Assembly (NCBI GenBank): GCA_963707075.1
Contig: CAVPOX010000002.1
Coordinates: 1,240,001 to 1,304,000, forward strand
Direction: 5' to 3'
Source of the DNA: CAXMQZ01 sp963707075
Lineage (GTDB): Bacteria > Acidobacteriota > Thermoanaerobaculia > Multivoradales > JAHEKO01
Length of the DNA: 64,000 bases
Shown here: positions 26,263 through 35,419 of the stretch, piece after piece
Numbering within the stretch: position 1 is the stretch's first letter
Layout: each line of letters starts with the position of its first letter
The notes under the pieces: model-generated
Told to the model about the DNA's origin: nothing
Databases searched by the model: none
The model's input: the letters and a program-made list of their open reading frames with translations, nothing else
Program-made: the position numbers and the translations under genes

Positions 26263-27342
26263 ATGGACCCACTCACACACACACTCGTTGGAGCCTCACT
26301 TGCTGCAACCCGACTGGGCCAGAAGACCAGACTGGCAACTCCGGCTCTGATCATCGGTGCCAATCTTCCCGACATCGATGTCTTCTCGTACTTCGCTGGC
26401 GAAGACTTCGCATTGGGTTTCCGCAGGGGCTGGACCCACGGTGTTCTCGCCCTCGCGATCCTGCCGGCGATCCTTGCAGGCCTGTTGATGCTCTGGGACC
26501 GCTGGCGAGCGAAGGGCAACCCCAAGCCCAGGCCCTCTCCGCGATGGCTTCTCACTCTCTCCTATCTGGCCTGCCTCACGCATCCCTCCCTAGACTGGTT
26601 GAACAACTACGGAATGCGCTGGTGGATGCCCTTCAACGACACCTGGCACTACGGCGACTCGGTCTTCATCATGGACCCCTGGTTGTGGCTGATCCTGGGC
26701 CTGGGCTGGCTCATCGGTCGCAGACCTTCACGCGTCACGGGTGCAATCGCCATCTCGATGGTTGCGTTGGTGGTCTGGCTGGTTGGCTCGCGAGCGCCTG
26801 CTTACCTGCCCACTGTCGGTTCCATCTTCGCGGTCCTCCTCCTGGCCTACTTCTGGCGTTTCAAGGGAACCTGGCTCACCGCGCACGGGACGGCCAGCAT
26901 CGGCCTTGTGTCTGCCGCTATCTTCATTGCCGCGATGCTCACGATTCACTCGCTGACCCTGTCGCGGGTCGCGCGGCTGCTTCCCACCAAGGGCCTGGCA
27001 GGCTACAGCAGTCTCTTCGCCGGGCCCACACCCGCCAACCCTCTGGCATGGGACATTGTGGTCAGTTCAGGCGGCGTCTATCGCTGGGGTCGATTCGACT
27101 GGCGCCATGCCGACACCCTGGTGATGTCCAAAGCCGAGCTCCCAGCCGCGAGAAGAGCCTCTCAATGGGAGACCCTCGTTGCCAGTGATCAACACCCGGG
27201 TTTCTTGAGTTGGACACGTTTCCCCTGGCTGCAAACCGAACAGCACGGAAGGTTGCAGAGAATTCATCTGATGGATGCGCGCTACGCGCGACACCGTACA
27301 GATGGCTTTGGTGGAGCCGTCTTCGAGATCCCGGCGAACTGA
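26263..27342 (+). CDS. YdjM/YbcI-like membrane-bound metal-dependent hydrolase (DUF457)
   Basis: 359-aa inner-membrane protein. The N-terminus (MDPLTHTLVGASLA), the ANLPDIDVFSYF segment and RRGWTHGVLALA carry the family's conserved His and Asp residues; LTHPSLDWLNNYG gives a further His/Asp pair. Several membrane helices follow, then a soluble C-terminal domain of about 100 residues. The family is annotated as predicted metal-dependent hydrolase; the substrate is unknown. Ribosome site weak. Confidence 0.8.
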   Translation: MDPLTHTLVGASLAATRLGQKTRLATPALIIGANLPDIDVFSYFAGEDFALGFRRGWTHGVLALAILPAILAGLLMLWDRWRAKGNPKPRPSPRWLLTLSYLACLTHPSLDWLNNYGMRWWMPFNDTWHYGDSVFIMDPWLWLILGLGWLIGRRPSRVTGAIAISMVALVVWLVGSRAPAYLPTVGSIFAVLLLAYFWRFKGTWLTAHGTASIGLVSAAIFIAAMLTIHSLTLSRVARLLPTKGLAGYSSLFAGPTPANPLAWDIVVSSGGVYRWGRFDWRHADTLVMSKAELPAARRASQWETLVASDQHPGFLSWTRFPWLQTEQHGRLQRIHLMDARYARHRTDGFGGAVFEIPAN

Positions 27343-27405
27343 CGGCGCGCTCACCTGCACATTCCAGACGCCTCTGACGCGTCAAGGTGTGGAGGTGTTC
27401 GAATC

Positions 27406-28104
27406 ATGTATCGAAATCAACCGCTGGCGGCATTGTTGGGATGCGTTACCCTGCTCGCATTCGCCATCGCTGTGCCTGATCCAGCCGCGGCCCGAGGACC
27501 GGCTCATCTTCGCGCCTTCGGCCTTTGGGTGCAGCCGGACCTGGACTTCAACCGCTCGGATGAGGAACAGAACGTCTCAGCCGACGCAGACGGTGCTCTT
27601 GGGTTTGGGATCAGCGGCGAGTATCAATTTTCCGAATGGCTCGGAGTCGAGATCGGCGTCTTTCGAGCCTCTCCGGACGTCAATCTGGCAAACGAGATCC
27701 GGGAGCTCGACCTGATTGCTCTGGCCAGCGACGGTCAGCTGATGACACCGGTCAGCCTGGGTCTCAACATTCATTTCTTGCCCAAGGATCGCCTCGATGT
27801 CTACTTCTCACCGTTCATCGCCTACGTCTCCTACGGTGATCTGGAGTTCTCCATCCGCGAGACGGTCGAGATCGCTGGCCAAGAAATTGTTCTCGAGGAC
27901 AGCATCCGGGTCGATGTGGCCAACGACACGGCCTATGGAGCGAGTCTCGGGCTGGACATCCCCTTCTCTTCGAGGCCCTGGGCCATCGCCACCAGTCTGC
28001 GATATCTCGCCACGAGCCTCGACATTACGGAGCCCGAGGGTGACCGGGAGAAGCTCGACTTCGACTCGTGGGTGGTCAGTGTCGGATTGCGCTACACCTT
28101 CTGA
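27406..28104 (+). CDS. OmpW-family outer-membrane protein
   Basis: 232 aa with signal peptide (ending DPAAA) and an eight-stranded-barrel pattern: LRAFGLWVQPDLDF, GISGEYQFSEWLGVEIGV, PVSLGLNIHFLP, FSPFIAYVSYGD and the terminal VVSVGLRYTF ending in Phe, a BAM recognition signal. OmpW-like barrels move small hydrophobic molecules. GGAGG lies ten bases before the ATG. A hairpin at 28121 follows the stop. Confidence 0.82.
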   Translation: MYRNQPLAALLGCVTLLAFAIAVPDPAAARGPAHLRAFGLWVQPDLDFNRSDEEQNVSADADGALGFGISGEYQFSEWLGVEIGVFRASPDVNLANEIRELDLIALASDGQLMTPVSLGLNIHFLPKDRLDVYFSPFIAYVSYGDLEFSIRETVEIAGQEIVLEDSIRVDVANDTAYGASLGLDIPFSSRPWAIATSLRYLATSLDITEPEGDREKLDFDSWVVSVGLRYTF

Positions 28105-28120
28105 TGAGCGACTATCGACA

Positions 28121-28148
28121 AGCCCGATCGCTAGTGAGCGATCGGGCT
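28121..28148. terminator. Perfect 12-base stem hairpin between convergent genes
   Basis: AGCCCGATCGCT (28121-28132), a four-base loop AGTG, then AGCGATCGGGCT (28137-28148), with no mismatch. It follows the OmpW-like gene by 16 bases on the plus strand and contains the stop codon and last codons of the convergent YfhO-like gene on the minus strand (stop at 28131-28133). No T-run flanks either side, so it may act as a bidirectional pause or mRNA-end-protecting hairpin rather than a classic terminator. Confidence 0.6.
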
Positions 28149-30527
28149 CACACTATCCGCTGCGTCTGCTCGGCCCTGTAGCGCCAACCGCCACACCAAA
28201 CCTAGAAGCAGCACCACCCCGATCAAGGCGAGCGCGGTCGAGATTCTGAACGGTCGCCGGTCGACCCAGATCTCGACGGCGTGCGTGCCCTGCGGGATTT
28301 CGAGACCCAGTCGATGCACGTTGGCGGCCACAAGGGAGGCTTCTTCACCGTCGACTGTCGCCCGGTAGAGAGGCAGGAAGGCACGCTGCACGACCAGGGC
28401 CCCAGGAACCGATGCCTCGACATCGACCTTCAACGCTTCAGGGGTGGCAGCGACGACATCCACCGATCCCGGTGGGCCCGCGAGGGCAGGTCCCCCCTCT
28501 GGGAGTACGGTCTCAGTCCGCGGATCGAACTCATTCGACACCATGATGGAGACTGCCGCGTTGAGATGGGGTGCTCGGAATATTCCACCAACCATGCTCA
28601 CCTCCGGTGCCGTTCGCAGCAGCCGGTAGACGAACAGCTCACCTCCCAGGGTAGGAGATCTTGCCACCAACTCTGCCTCGTCGATCGCTCCCGACGCCAA
28701 CGGGCGGCCGAGAATCAGATACTCCACACCGGAGGCGGCCAGCAAGCGGACCCGGCCCAAATCGTCGACAGCTTCGAGCGCCTGACCCGCAACCCGGGTC
28801 AGGAACGAGTCCAGACCCTCCGGCGACACACTGAAGGCATAGCGCCGCCCTGCCATAATGCCCGCCACGGGATAGAGCTCCCTGAAAACCTGCCGCTGCA
28901 GCCAAAGACCTCGATGGTCGGGGTATTGGCCCAACGGGACATCTCCGGCGTCAAACCCGCCGGCGCCCTTGCCATACATGACCACCGATCCCTCCGGAAT
29001 GACGGCCAGAAGCTCAGGAGGTTCCAGGTAGGGTGCCACCTCATCGATGGCGATGGCGGGTCGGAGCACGACCAACTGAAACACCAGGTGGATCAACAAC
29101 ACCGCCGGACCCAGCACGACGGGCCAGCGACGGGCCAAGCGCAAAGCCATCGCGACGGCGGCGAGGGCCACCAGGCTCAGCAGACAGAGGCCAGCCCATC
29201 GCACCCTCTCACCGTCGACCATCTCATCCGGAAACGCCGCTGGGATGAGGCCGCGTAGCCACGCATCGATCGGACCCGAAGCGAGGTTCAGAAAGAGCCA
29301 CCCGACAAAGAAAACCAGACCCCCAAGGCCCAGCAAAATGACAGGTGAAGGCCGCCGAGTCTCACGATCAAGCAGACGCTGGAAGCCCACCGCGCCGAGT
29401 AGGGAGCCGCCGATCGCCACCAGCAACCAGAACTTGATGGGAAGACGGAGAAGCGAGGCTCCGGGTAATTCCCAGAGCAGGGCCACAAGGGGATTGAAGC
29501 TGCCCAAGACAAAGAAAAGACCCAGCCAGACCAGGCTCCACGACCACCAGCTCAGTCGAGACCGAGGCCTGCCGCTGGAGAACAGAAGCCAGAGAGCGAT
29601 GACACCTGGATAGAGTGTGAGTATCAAAGGGCGGTGACCGCCATGAAACTCCTGCCCCCAGAAGGTGAGATCCGGCATGCCTAGGGCAAAGGGTATGAGC
29701 AGCTCCAGGGCAGAGGCCGGATGCCAGCTGCCGATGGTGGCGCCTTCTACAGAGAAGCCCCAGTAGCCCCGAAAGGTCATCGGCAGAACCCGAATGAACT
29801 CGACCAGCTGAGGCAGGGCCAGGACAAACCCCAGCCCCACTCCGGCAAAAGACCAACGCCACGAGACCCCTTTCAAGCCCCAGCGTGTCGCAGCCGCAGA
29901 GATCGCCAGTACCAGCGCCATTGCCGCAGTCATTGGATCACCGCTCAACAGAAGCAGGCACCACAGAAGCGCCACGGCGGCGAGCCGGGAGGCACGTTTC
30001 GCACCCTGCGATAACTCGATCGTTGCAGCGATCAACGCCGGCGCCAGTGCAACTCCCGCCACCATGTTGTAAAGGTTGAGCATCGAGAAGAAGAAGCCGT
30101 TGGCCACGAAGAAGACACCGGCCGCCCAACTTGCTTCGCGACGCAGGCCCCAACTCCTGGCCAGCCAGTAGGCGCTGAAAGGCGCGAACAGAAGATGCAG
30201 CCAGAAATGGGCATTCAGCATCCACAAGGGGCTGGCCACCAACAGCAAGATATTGTCCGGGTAGAGGGCTACCGAGTTCGGATTCCCCAGAAAGGGCTGC
30301 CCGCCGTCACGATACGGGTCCACCAGCGGCATATACCCCTCCGCCATGGCCTCGGCCTGGACCCACTTCTTCTCCAAATGGGCGTTGAGAACGTCGCGCA
30401 GATAGAAGGTGTGGGTGCCACGGACCAGAGGCAGAACGACCCACAGCAGGATCAACAGGGTCGGAACCACATACCCTAGGAGGAATCGCCACGACCTCGC
30501 CGCTTCGACCTTGCCCACTTTGGGCAA
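28131..30527 (-). CDS. YfhO-like multi-pass membrane protein
   Basis: 798 aa. About a dozen membrane helices in the first 480 residues, then a periplasmic beta-rich domain and a final membrane helix (ALALIGVVLLLGLVWRLAL). DVLNAHLEKKW..., DPYRDGGQPFLGNPN and LYPDNIL are family-typical, as is the C-terminal LPLYRATVDGEEASLVAANVHRL segment. YfhO proteins are GT-C-like and linked to glycosylation of lipoteichoic acids in Firmicutes; the role here is unknown. Start codon is TTG at 30527, with GTG at 30518 as an alternative. The 3' end lies inside a hairpin. Confidence 0.78.
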   Translation of the reverse strand: MPKVGKVEAARSWRFLLGYVVPTLLILLWVVLPLVRGTHTFYLRDVLNAHLEKKWVQAEAMAEGYMPLVDPYRDGGQPFLGNPNSVALYPDNILLLVASPLWMLNAHFWLHLLFAPFSAYWLARSWGLRREASWAAGVFFVANGFFFSMLNLYNMVAGVALAPALIAATIELSQGAKRASRLAAVALLWCLLLLSGDPMTAAMALVLAISAAATRWGLKGVSWRWSFAGVGLGFVLALPQLVEFIRVLPMTFRGYWGFSVEGATIGSWHPASALELLIPFALGMPDLTFWGQEFHGGHRPLILTLYPGVIALWLLFSSGRPRSRLSWWSWSLVWLGLFFVLGSFNPLVALLWELPGASLLRLPIKFWLLVAIGGSLLGAVGFQRLLDRETRRPSPVILLGLGGLVFFVGWLFLNLASGPIDAWLRGLIPAAFPDEMVDGERVRWAGLCLLSLVALAAVAMALRLARRWPVVLGPAVLLIHLVFQLVVLRPAIAIDEVAPYLEPPELLAVIPEGSVVMYGKGAGGFDAGDVPLGQYPDHRGLWLQRQVFRELYPVAGIMAGRRYAFSVSPEGLDSFLTRVAGQALEAVDDLGRVRLLAASGVEYLILGRPLASGAIDEAELVARSPTLGGELFVYRLLRTAPEVSMVGGIFRAPHLNAAVSIMVSNEFDPRTETVLPEGGPALAGPPGSVDVVAATPEALKVDVEASVPGALVVQRAFLPLYRATVDGEEASLVAANVHRLGLEIPQGTHAVEIWVDRRPFRISTALALIGVVLLLGLVWRLALQGRADAADSVSPIAH

Positions 30528-30545
30528 AGGATACCTGATGCCCGC

Positions 30546-31136
30546 CTAAAGCCCGACTCCGACCCCGAACCGAATCATCCAGGGGCGATCGTAGGGATTG
30601 GGCTCGTCGCTGTCGTAGTTGACGTCGTAGAGAAAGGTCATGTAGCTCGCCACACTGGGACCCAGCGGGAGCGCGAATCCAGGGCCGACCAGAATCGCGG
30701 TGTGGTCGGCATTGATCGTCGTGAAGTCGCCATCCAGATCGGGTGCGATGTAGTCCCAATTGAGCTGCTCGACACCGGCCTGGAGGAAGATCGGTGCGTA
30801 GACGAAGTAGCGACCGAACAGGGACCCGCCGATATCCGTGGTCGACAAGTCCGGCTCGAAACGTTTGTCCTTGCGATATCGGTAGACCAGGCTGCCGCCG
30901 ATGTGGAACCTGGGCACCACAATGAAGCCCAGCTCTGGCGCAACCTGCACAGTGCTGACCACATCGCCGAAGGACGCCCCAAGCCATCCACCGACATAGA
31001 AGCGGTTCATCAGCGTGGTCTTGCCGGGCAATGTCGGGGGCGAAACGGGAGGCGCATCCGACGGTTCGGACGGCGGCTCTTGAGCAGTCAGGACCACCGG
31101 CATGAGGGCACAAAGGAGGAAAGACAGAATGCGCAT
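30546..31136 (-). CDS. Outer-membrane beta-barrel protein
   Basis: 196 aa. Signal peptide (MRILSFLLCALMPVVLTAQ), a Pro-rich spacer, then about eight amphipathic strands such as FYVGGWLGASFGDV, FHIGGSLVYRYRKD, LFGRYFVYAPIFLQAG and the closing MIRFGVGVGL. AAAGGA precedes the ATG at 31136. No family name is secure beyond outer-membrane protein of the OmpA-barrel type. It sits between the YfhO-like gene and the vWA gene, same strand. Confidence 0.7.
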   Translation of the reverse strand: MRILSFLLCALMPVVLTAQEPPSEPSDAPPVSPPTLPGKTTLMNRFYVGGWLGASFGDVVSTVQVAPELGFIVVPRFHIGGSLVYRYRKDKRFEPDLSTTDIGGSLFGRYFVYAPIFLQAGVEQLNWDYIAPDLDGDFTTINADHTAILVGPGFALPLGPSVASYMTFLYDVNYDSDEPNPYDRPWMIRFGVGVGL

Positions 31137-31254
31137 ACAGACGTGTCCTTTCGAGGTGACGGAATCACCGCCCCTGAACAATCCGGCCTCTTGCGGTGCA
31201 AGATCCGGACCCGCATGCGACACTCTCTCCGGGGACAACCCTTCGAAGCTGGCG

Positions 31255-33345
31255 TCAGTCTGCGATCGACTCCCGCTGGCGCAGTGACAACTGACTCGCT
31301 CGATTCACCAGGTGAAGCAGGTCCTGGATTTCCTCTTCCTCCACTCCCTCGTCCGCCATCCACTCGAGCCGCCGACTGACCTGCTGCAGTTCAGAGTCCT
31401 TGGCCCAGAACGACCCTTTGAGAATCTCGGCGAACTCGGCAGCCAGCGAGCTCAGCTGCAGCGGCGTGGAGGCCCTTTCCCAACTCGGCGCCAGGTCCCC
31501 GAGGCGCAGATCGATCGAGCTTTCGACCATCTCGTCGGTAGCCTTCGACCGGTAGCGCAATCGGAAGGTGGCCAGGTGCGCGCGCTTGCCCACGTTCTCG
31601 TGCAGCTTGATTTCGTAAAGGGCCGTAACTGCGTGTCCGGAGCCGATCTCACCAGCATCGACGGTGTCATCGCGGAATCGCTCATCGGCGATATCCCTGT
31701 TCTCATAGCCCAACAGTCGATAGCGGCTGACCGTCTCGGGATTGAACTCGACCTGGGCTTTGGCGTCGGCAGCGATCGTCTGCAGTGTCCCCGTCAGATT
31801 CTCGACAAAGATCCGGCGGGCCTCTTCCAGGGTATCGACATAGGCGTAGGCACCATCCCCCTGATCCGCCAGCTGTTCCATCAGCACATCGTTGTAGTTG
31901 CCCATGCCAAACCCGACCGTCGTCAACTCGATGCCCTCGTCGGCAGCGACACGAATACTGCTCAGTATCGAGTCGGCCCCCGTCCGCCCGACATTGGCGA
32001 CACCATCCGAGCACAGAATGACCCGATTGATCGCCCCTTCCCGGTAGTAGCGGCGGGCCAGCCCGTATGCCAGATCCAAACCCTGCTCAGCGTTAGTAGA
32101 CCCACCGGGGGCCAACCGTTCGATAGCTCGACGGATGGCTTCCTTGCTGGCCGTCGGCTCGAGAAGCACCTCACCGCGGCTGCCGTAGATCACGAGCCCG
32201 ATCCGGTCATCCGGACGCAGTTGATCCAGAAGCAGCCCGAGGGAGTGCTTGACAAGACCCAGCCGGTTCTCCCGCTGCATCGAGCCGGAGACATCGACAA
32301 CAAAGATCAGTATGGCCGCCTGTCGCTCGGCCTCGACGACCTCACGCGCCTTGATCGCAAATCTCACCAGCCGCTCGCGGGCACCGGTGGCGAAAGGCGA
32401 TGGCGAACCTTCGGCAACCAACGTGAACTCTCCCCTGCGCGGTGCGGGGTCCCCGTAATCGAGGTAGTTGACGAATTCCTCCACCCGAATCGCTTCCGGC
32501 GGGGGGAGATGGCCCTCGTCGAGGTAGCTGCGCGCCAAGGTGAAGGAGCCCGAGTCGACATCGAGACCAAAAGTCGAAAGAGAGTCGTCTTCGGTGTCGA
32601 CAAAGGGATTGGTGCCATAGTGCTGAAAGAACATGTCACCGTAGGCTGCATCGTTGGGCTCGGCCGTGCCGCCCGTCGAGGGCATGACAGGCCTATCCAG
32701 GCGTCGCTTCCCTGGGTCTGGTCCGGTCATAAAGACGTGTCCGGGCATTGTGAGTCCCAGCGCCTGCTTCTCCGTGGGGCGCTGCCCCGGCTTCGCTGCC
32801 TCGGGAAGGAGTGGGCTCTCCGAGGCCGCTTCACGCTTCATTGAACCGACTTCGGCTTGTACTCCAGGTACCTGTTCGTTACGCACGACCGGTGCCGCAT
32901 CGGCATCAGCTTCGCTCTCGGCCTGCATCTGTCTGCCCCGCCTCGCCGTTGGGGACTCCAGACTCCCGTCGTCTGGAGACACCACGTCGGTGGAGTCGAC
33001 AATCTGCCGGGCCTCGGCAACCTCGACTTCCTCCATCGCGCTATCCGAGCTCGAGGGTTCTGCTCCGGTTCCTGAGGAGGAAATCTCCTCCAAGAGCCCC
33101 TCGTCCAGCACTGGTACCTGCTGGCTGACCCTGTAGACAATCGCGCCACCCACGACCACCAGGACCGCAGACGCTGCGACCAGACGCAGCTTCCATCCCG
33201 ATCTGGCCGCTGCTGCCGGCTCTGAAACCACCCGAAGATGCCCTGGAATGTCCTCCTGGATCCGCTCCAGGAGCCCTTCCGGAGGATTCGGCACCGTACC
33301 CGGCGTCAACTGCTCTTCAATCCGTTTCAGCTCGGTGTTGTTCAC
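31255..33345 (-). CDS. YfbK-like von Willebrand factor A protein with N-terminal anti-sigma-like region
   Basis: 696 aa. Residues about 1-50 are soluble, residues about 52-72 form a membrane helix (LRLVAASAVLVVVGGAIVY), and a long acidic low-complexity linker leads to a YfbK-type domain (YGTNPFVDTEDDSLSTFGLD). The vWA domain has a complete MIDAS: VDVSGSM, the Thr in GGSTNAEQGL and the Asp in LCSDGVANVG. A DUF3520-like C-terminal domain follows. The GTG start overlaps the ECF sigma stop by four bases (GTGA), in the position an anti-sigma factor would usually hold, so it may tether or sense for that sigma factor. This is inference from gene order. Confidence 0.82.
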   Translation of the reverse strand: MNNTELKRIEEQLTPGTVPNPPEGLLERIQEDIPGHLRVVSEPAAAARSGWKLRLVAASAVLVVVGGAIVYRVSQQVPVLDEGLLEEISSSGTGAEPSSSDSAMEEVEVAEARQIVDSTDVVSPDDGSLESPTARRGRQMQAESEADADAAPVVRNEQVPGVQAEVGSMKREAASESPLLPEAAKPGQRPTEKQALGLTMPGHVFMTGPDPGKRRLDRPVMPSTGGTAEPNDAAYGDMFFQHYGTNPFVDTEDDSLSTFGLDVDSGSFTLARSYLDEGHLPPPEAIRVEEFVNYLDYGDPAPRRGEFTLVAEGSPSPFATGARERLVRFAIKAREVVEAERQAAILIFVVDVSGSMQRENRLGLVKHSLGLLLDQLRPDDRIGLVIYGSRGEVLLEPTASKEAIRRAIERLAPGGSTNAEQGLDLAYGLARRYYREGAINRVILCSDGVANVGRTGADSILSSIRVAADEGIELTTVGFGMGNYNDVLMEQLADQGDGAYAYVDTLEEARRIFVENLTGTLQTIAADAKAQVEFNPETVSRYRLLGYENRDIADERFRDDTVDAGEIGSGHAVTALYEIKLHENVGKRAHLATFRLRYRSKATDEMVESSIDLRLGDLAPSWERASTPLQLSSLAAEFAEILKGSFWAKDSELQQVSRRLEWMADEGVEEEEIQDLLHLVNRASQLSLRQRESIAD

Positions 33346-33914
33346 TGCGATTCCCCTTCCAGAGCCTCGGCGATCTGCCGATAGGCTCGCTGCAGACGCT
33401 TGCGGACGCCGACAGTCGAGATCTGCTGCTGCGCCGCGATCTCAGCCGGCGGCATTTCAGCCCAGAAGCGCGCGGTCACCGCAAAGCGCAGATCGTCAGG
33501 CAGATCCAGAACGGCCCGGCGCAGCCGCTCTGACTCCGCGGAGCGCCTGGTCACCTCGATTGGCGTCTCCCCCGGATCGATCAACTGATCCGCCTTCTCT
33601 GGTTGCAGCGGCTCGATCAGGCGCGGCCGGCGGATCGAGTTGAGAAACGTGTTGTAGGCGATGCGGTACAGCCAGGTCGAGAACCTGCTTCCGCCGCGAA
33701 AGCGCCCGATCGATTGCCAGGCCTTGCGGTAGGTCTCCTGGGTGAGATCGGCCGCCAACTCCTCGTCGCCCCCACACAGCCGAAACAACGAGGCGTATAT
33801 CGTGCGATAGGTACACCGCGCCAGCTCATTGGCGGCGTCCAGATCGCCTTTGACGACACGTGGCCAAAGCTCCTCTTCCGATTCCAGTTGCTCCACTGCT
33901 GCCAGGCTCTCCAT
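33342..33914 (-). CDS. ECF RNA polymerase sigma factor
   Basis: 190 aa. Region 2 includes CGGDEELAADLTQETYRKAWQSI and FSTWLYRIAYNTFLNSIRR. Region 4 includes LPDDLRFAVTARFWAEMPPAEIAAQQQISTVGVRKRLQRAYRQI with the helix-turn-helix. Start ATG at 33914. It is cotranscribed with the vWA/YfbK gene, overlapping by four bases. No zinc-finger anti-sigma gene is next to it. Confidence 0.9.
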   Translation of the reverse strand: MESLAAVEQLESEEELWPRVVKGDLDAANELARCTYRTIYASLFRLCGGDEELAADLTQETYRKAWQSIGRFRGGSRFSTWLYRIAYNTFLNSIRRPRLIEPLQPEKADQLIDPGETPIEVTRRSAESERLRRAVLDLPDDLRFAVTARFWAEMPPAEIAAQQQISTVGVRKRLQRAYRQIAEALEGESQ

Positions 33915-33970
33915 GCCTAGTTAGACACAGAAACCAGCCAAATGGAAACCGCAGCCGTGGCTCTACGGGA

Positions 33971-34180
33971 CTAGCGCTGCTTGCGGCGTAACCAGGTGTC
34001 GAACAGATTCGACTCGATGATCACATAGCCGAGCCCGACCATCAGACCCACGACGATAGCGATGACCAGGGCCTGGTCGTGCTCATGGGCGAGACCCGTG
34101 AAGTGCCTCACTGTCGCCCAGGCCAGGGCGAAGGTGCAGATACCCAGAGCCAACCCAACCAACATAGAGGTGAAACGCAT
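33971..34180 (-). CDS. Small two-helix membrane protein in PadR operon
   Basis: 69 aa with two membrane helices (MLVGLALGICTFALAWA and ALVIAIVVGLMVGLGYVI) and a basic tail (LRRKQR). The ATG at 34180 is preceded by AGGAAGGAA. It is last in the padR-HAAS-ExbB-like operon. No family recognised; likely a partner of the ExbB-like protein encoded 80 bases upstream. Confidence 0.6.
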   Translation of the reverse strand: MRFTSMLVGLALGICTFALAWATVRHFTGLAHEHDQALVIAIVVGLMVGLGYVIIESNLFDTWLRRKQR

Positions 34181-34261
34181 GAGAGTTTCCTTCCTTTGTT
34201 TCCTGCCCTCTTCTTTGAATACTAACGAGAAACCACAGCAGAAGAGACGCATGGCCCTCTT

Positions 34262-34645
34262 TCAAGCCCTCTCTTCTTGTCTCCAGAGCCCGAGCCTCAG
34301 GGCGAACCAGATGAATCCCGCAATGACCAGGACCATCATGCCGGCTATGGGTGTCAGCAAGGACTCTGACAGTCCGTAGGCCACCATCTGGGGATTCACG
34401 ATTCCACGCTCGGCCACCACCTGTGACAATCGGTGGATCCCGATCCACTGTCCGAGAAACCCTAGGATCGCAGCGAACGCACCCCAGAAGAGGATCGAAT
34501 CGATGCTCCGGCGCCGTCGCTGCGAATTCTCTCCAGCACCAGAGAGCACGGCGATCAGGTTCCACAAGGTGAGCATCGCGATGACTCCCGCCAGCAACAC
34601 AATGGGAATGATCAAGGGACCTGCTTCCATGAAGAATCTCTGCAT
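34262..34645 (-). CDS. MotA/TolQ/ExbB-like proton-channel subunit
   Basis: 127 aa with three membrane helices. The final pair carries the family pattern AYGLSESLLTPIAGMMVLVIA, equivalent to the ExbB/TolQ GxxxALxxTxxGLxVAIPA helix that lines the proton path. It is shorter than ExbB and no ExbD/TolR partner lies nearby; the small two-helix protein downstream lacks an ExbD-like periplasmic domain. Ribosome site AAAGGGGG. It is the third gene of the PadR-controlled operon. Confidence 0.7.
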   Translation of the reverse strand: MQRFFMEAGPLIIPIVLLAGVIAMLTLWNLIAVLSGAGENSQRRRRSIDSILFWGAFAAILGFLGQWIGIHRLSQVVAERGIVNPQMVAYGLSESLLTPIAGMMVLVIAGFIWFALRLGLWRQEERA

Positions 34646-34667
34646 ACAGCTACCCCCTTTCCTGGTC

Positions 34668-35417
34668 TCAACCCCGTTGAGACAGCAGACTTTCGATCTC
34701 ACTTCTCTCTGTGCGTGCGACGAGACTGGTGAGAACGAACCACACCAATCCGGTGAAGATCACTGTCAAAAGGCCTACAGTCATCATCGACGAAACCCCG
34801 ATGATCCAGCCAGCGAAATTCATCCAAAGGGCTTCGAGCTCCTGGCCCGAGCTGAACCTCAAGAATCTCTGGAGGTGGAAAAGGAAACCGCAAACAGACA
34901 GGCTCAGGCTCATTCCGCCGAGGAACAGCATCGTACCCAAGCCCGTACGAAGCCGTCGAACATCACGCCCGGAAGACGCGAAGATCTGGTACAGCTTCGA
35001 GACAGAGAAGAGAAAGGCCGCCAGTGCCACTGCCAGAATTGGCCAGAGGAAGGGACTGACGTAGACGAAGAATGACCGGTCCAGCAGGACCTTGATGGCA
35101 AGCCAGACCTCGAAGACGAGTATCACCAGCAGCAGCACTTTCTCCCAGACCGAGCCAACCTGACTCGAGACCCTGTCGACGAGGCCTCCGACACAATTCT
35201 GGTGGATTCTCACCAGATGCTCGAGGGCATCCTCCGAGGTACCGAAGGCCTCCTCCGCTCGCCGCACCGCGTCAGCCTCCTCGTACCCCTGATCGAGGAA
35301 GTACTGATAGCTATCTTCGAGGTCCGCCGACATCTCGAGCAGGATTCTGCTGCGCGAAGGCTCTGGCACCTGGAGTCGATCCCGGGCCCGCTGCAATACA
35401 TGTGCGAAACGATTCAT
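34668..35417 (-). CDS. HAAS-domain-like membrane protein downstream of PadR
   Basis: 249 aa. Residues about 1-75 (ILLEMSADLEDSYQYFL, GYEEADAVRRAEEAFG) match the helical HAAS/permease-prefix type domain usually encoded next to PadR regulators. Five to six membrane helices follow. The ATG at 35417 lies just downstream of GAGGGGGG and two bases after the padR stop. Its role is probably as target or partner of the PadR-controlled system; no enzymatic motif is visible. Confidence 0.7.
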   Translation of the reverse strand: MNRFAHVLQRARDRLQVPEPSRSRILLEMSADLEDSYQYFLDQGYEEADAVRRAEEAFGTSEDALEHLVRIHQNCVGGLVDRVSSQVGSVWEKVLLLVILVFEVWLAIKVLLDRSFFVYVSPFLWPILAVALAAFLFSVSKLYQIFASSGRDVRRLRTGLGTMLFLGGMSLSLSVCGFLFHLQRFLRFSSGQELEALWMNFAGWIIGVSSMMTVGLLTVIFTGLVWFVLTSLVARTERSEIESLLSQRG

Positions 35418-35419
35418 CG

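Noticed and set aside
31312..32844. 510-codon plus-strand frame antisense to the vWA gene
   Set aside because: The minus strand shows a full MIDAS and YfbK domain; the plus frame shows nothing.
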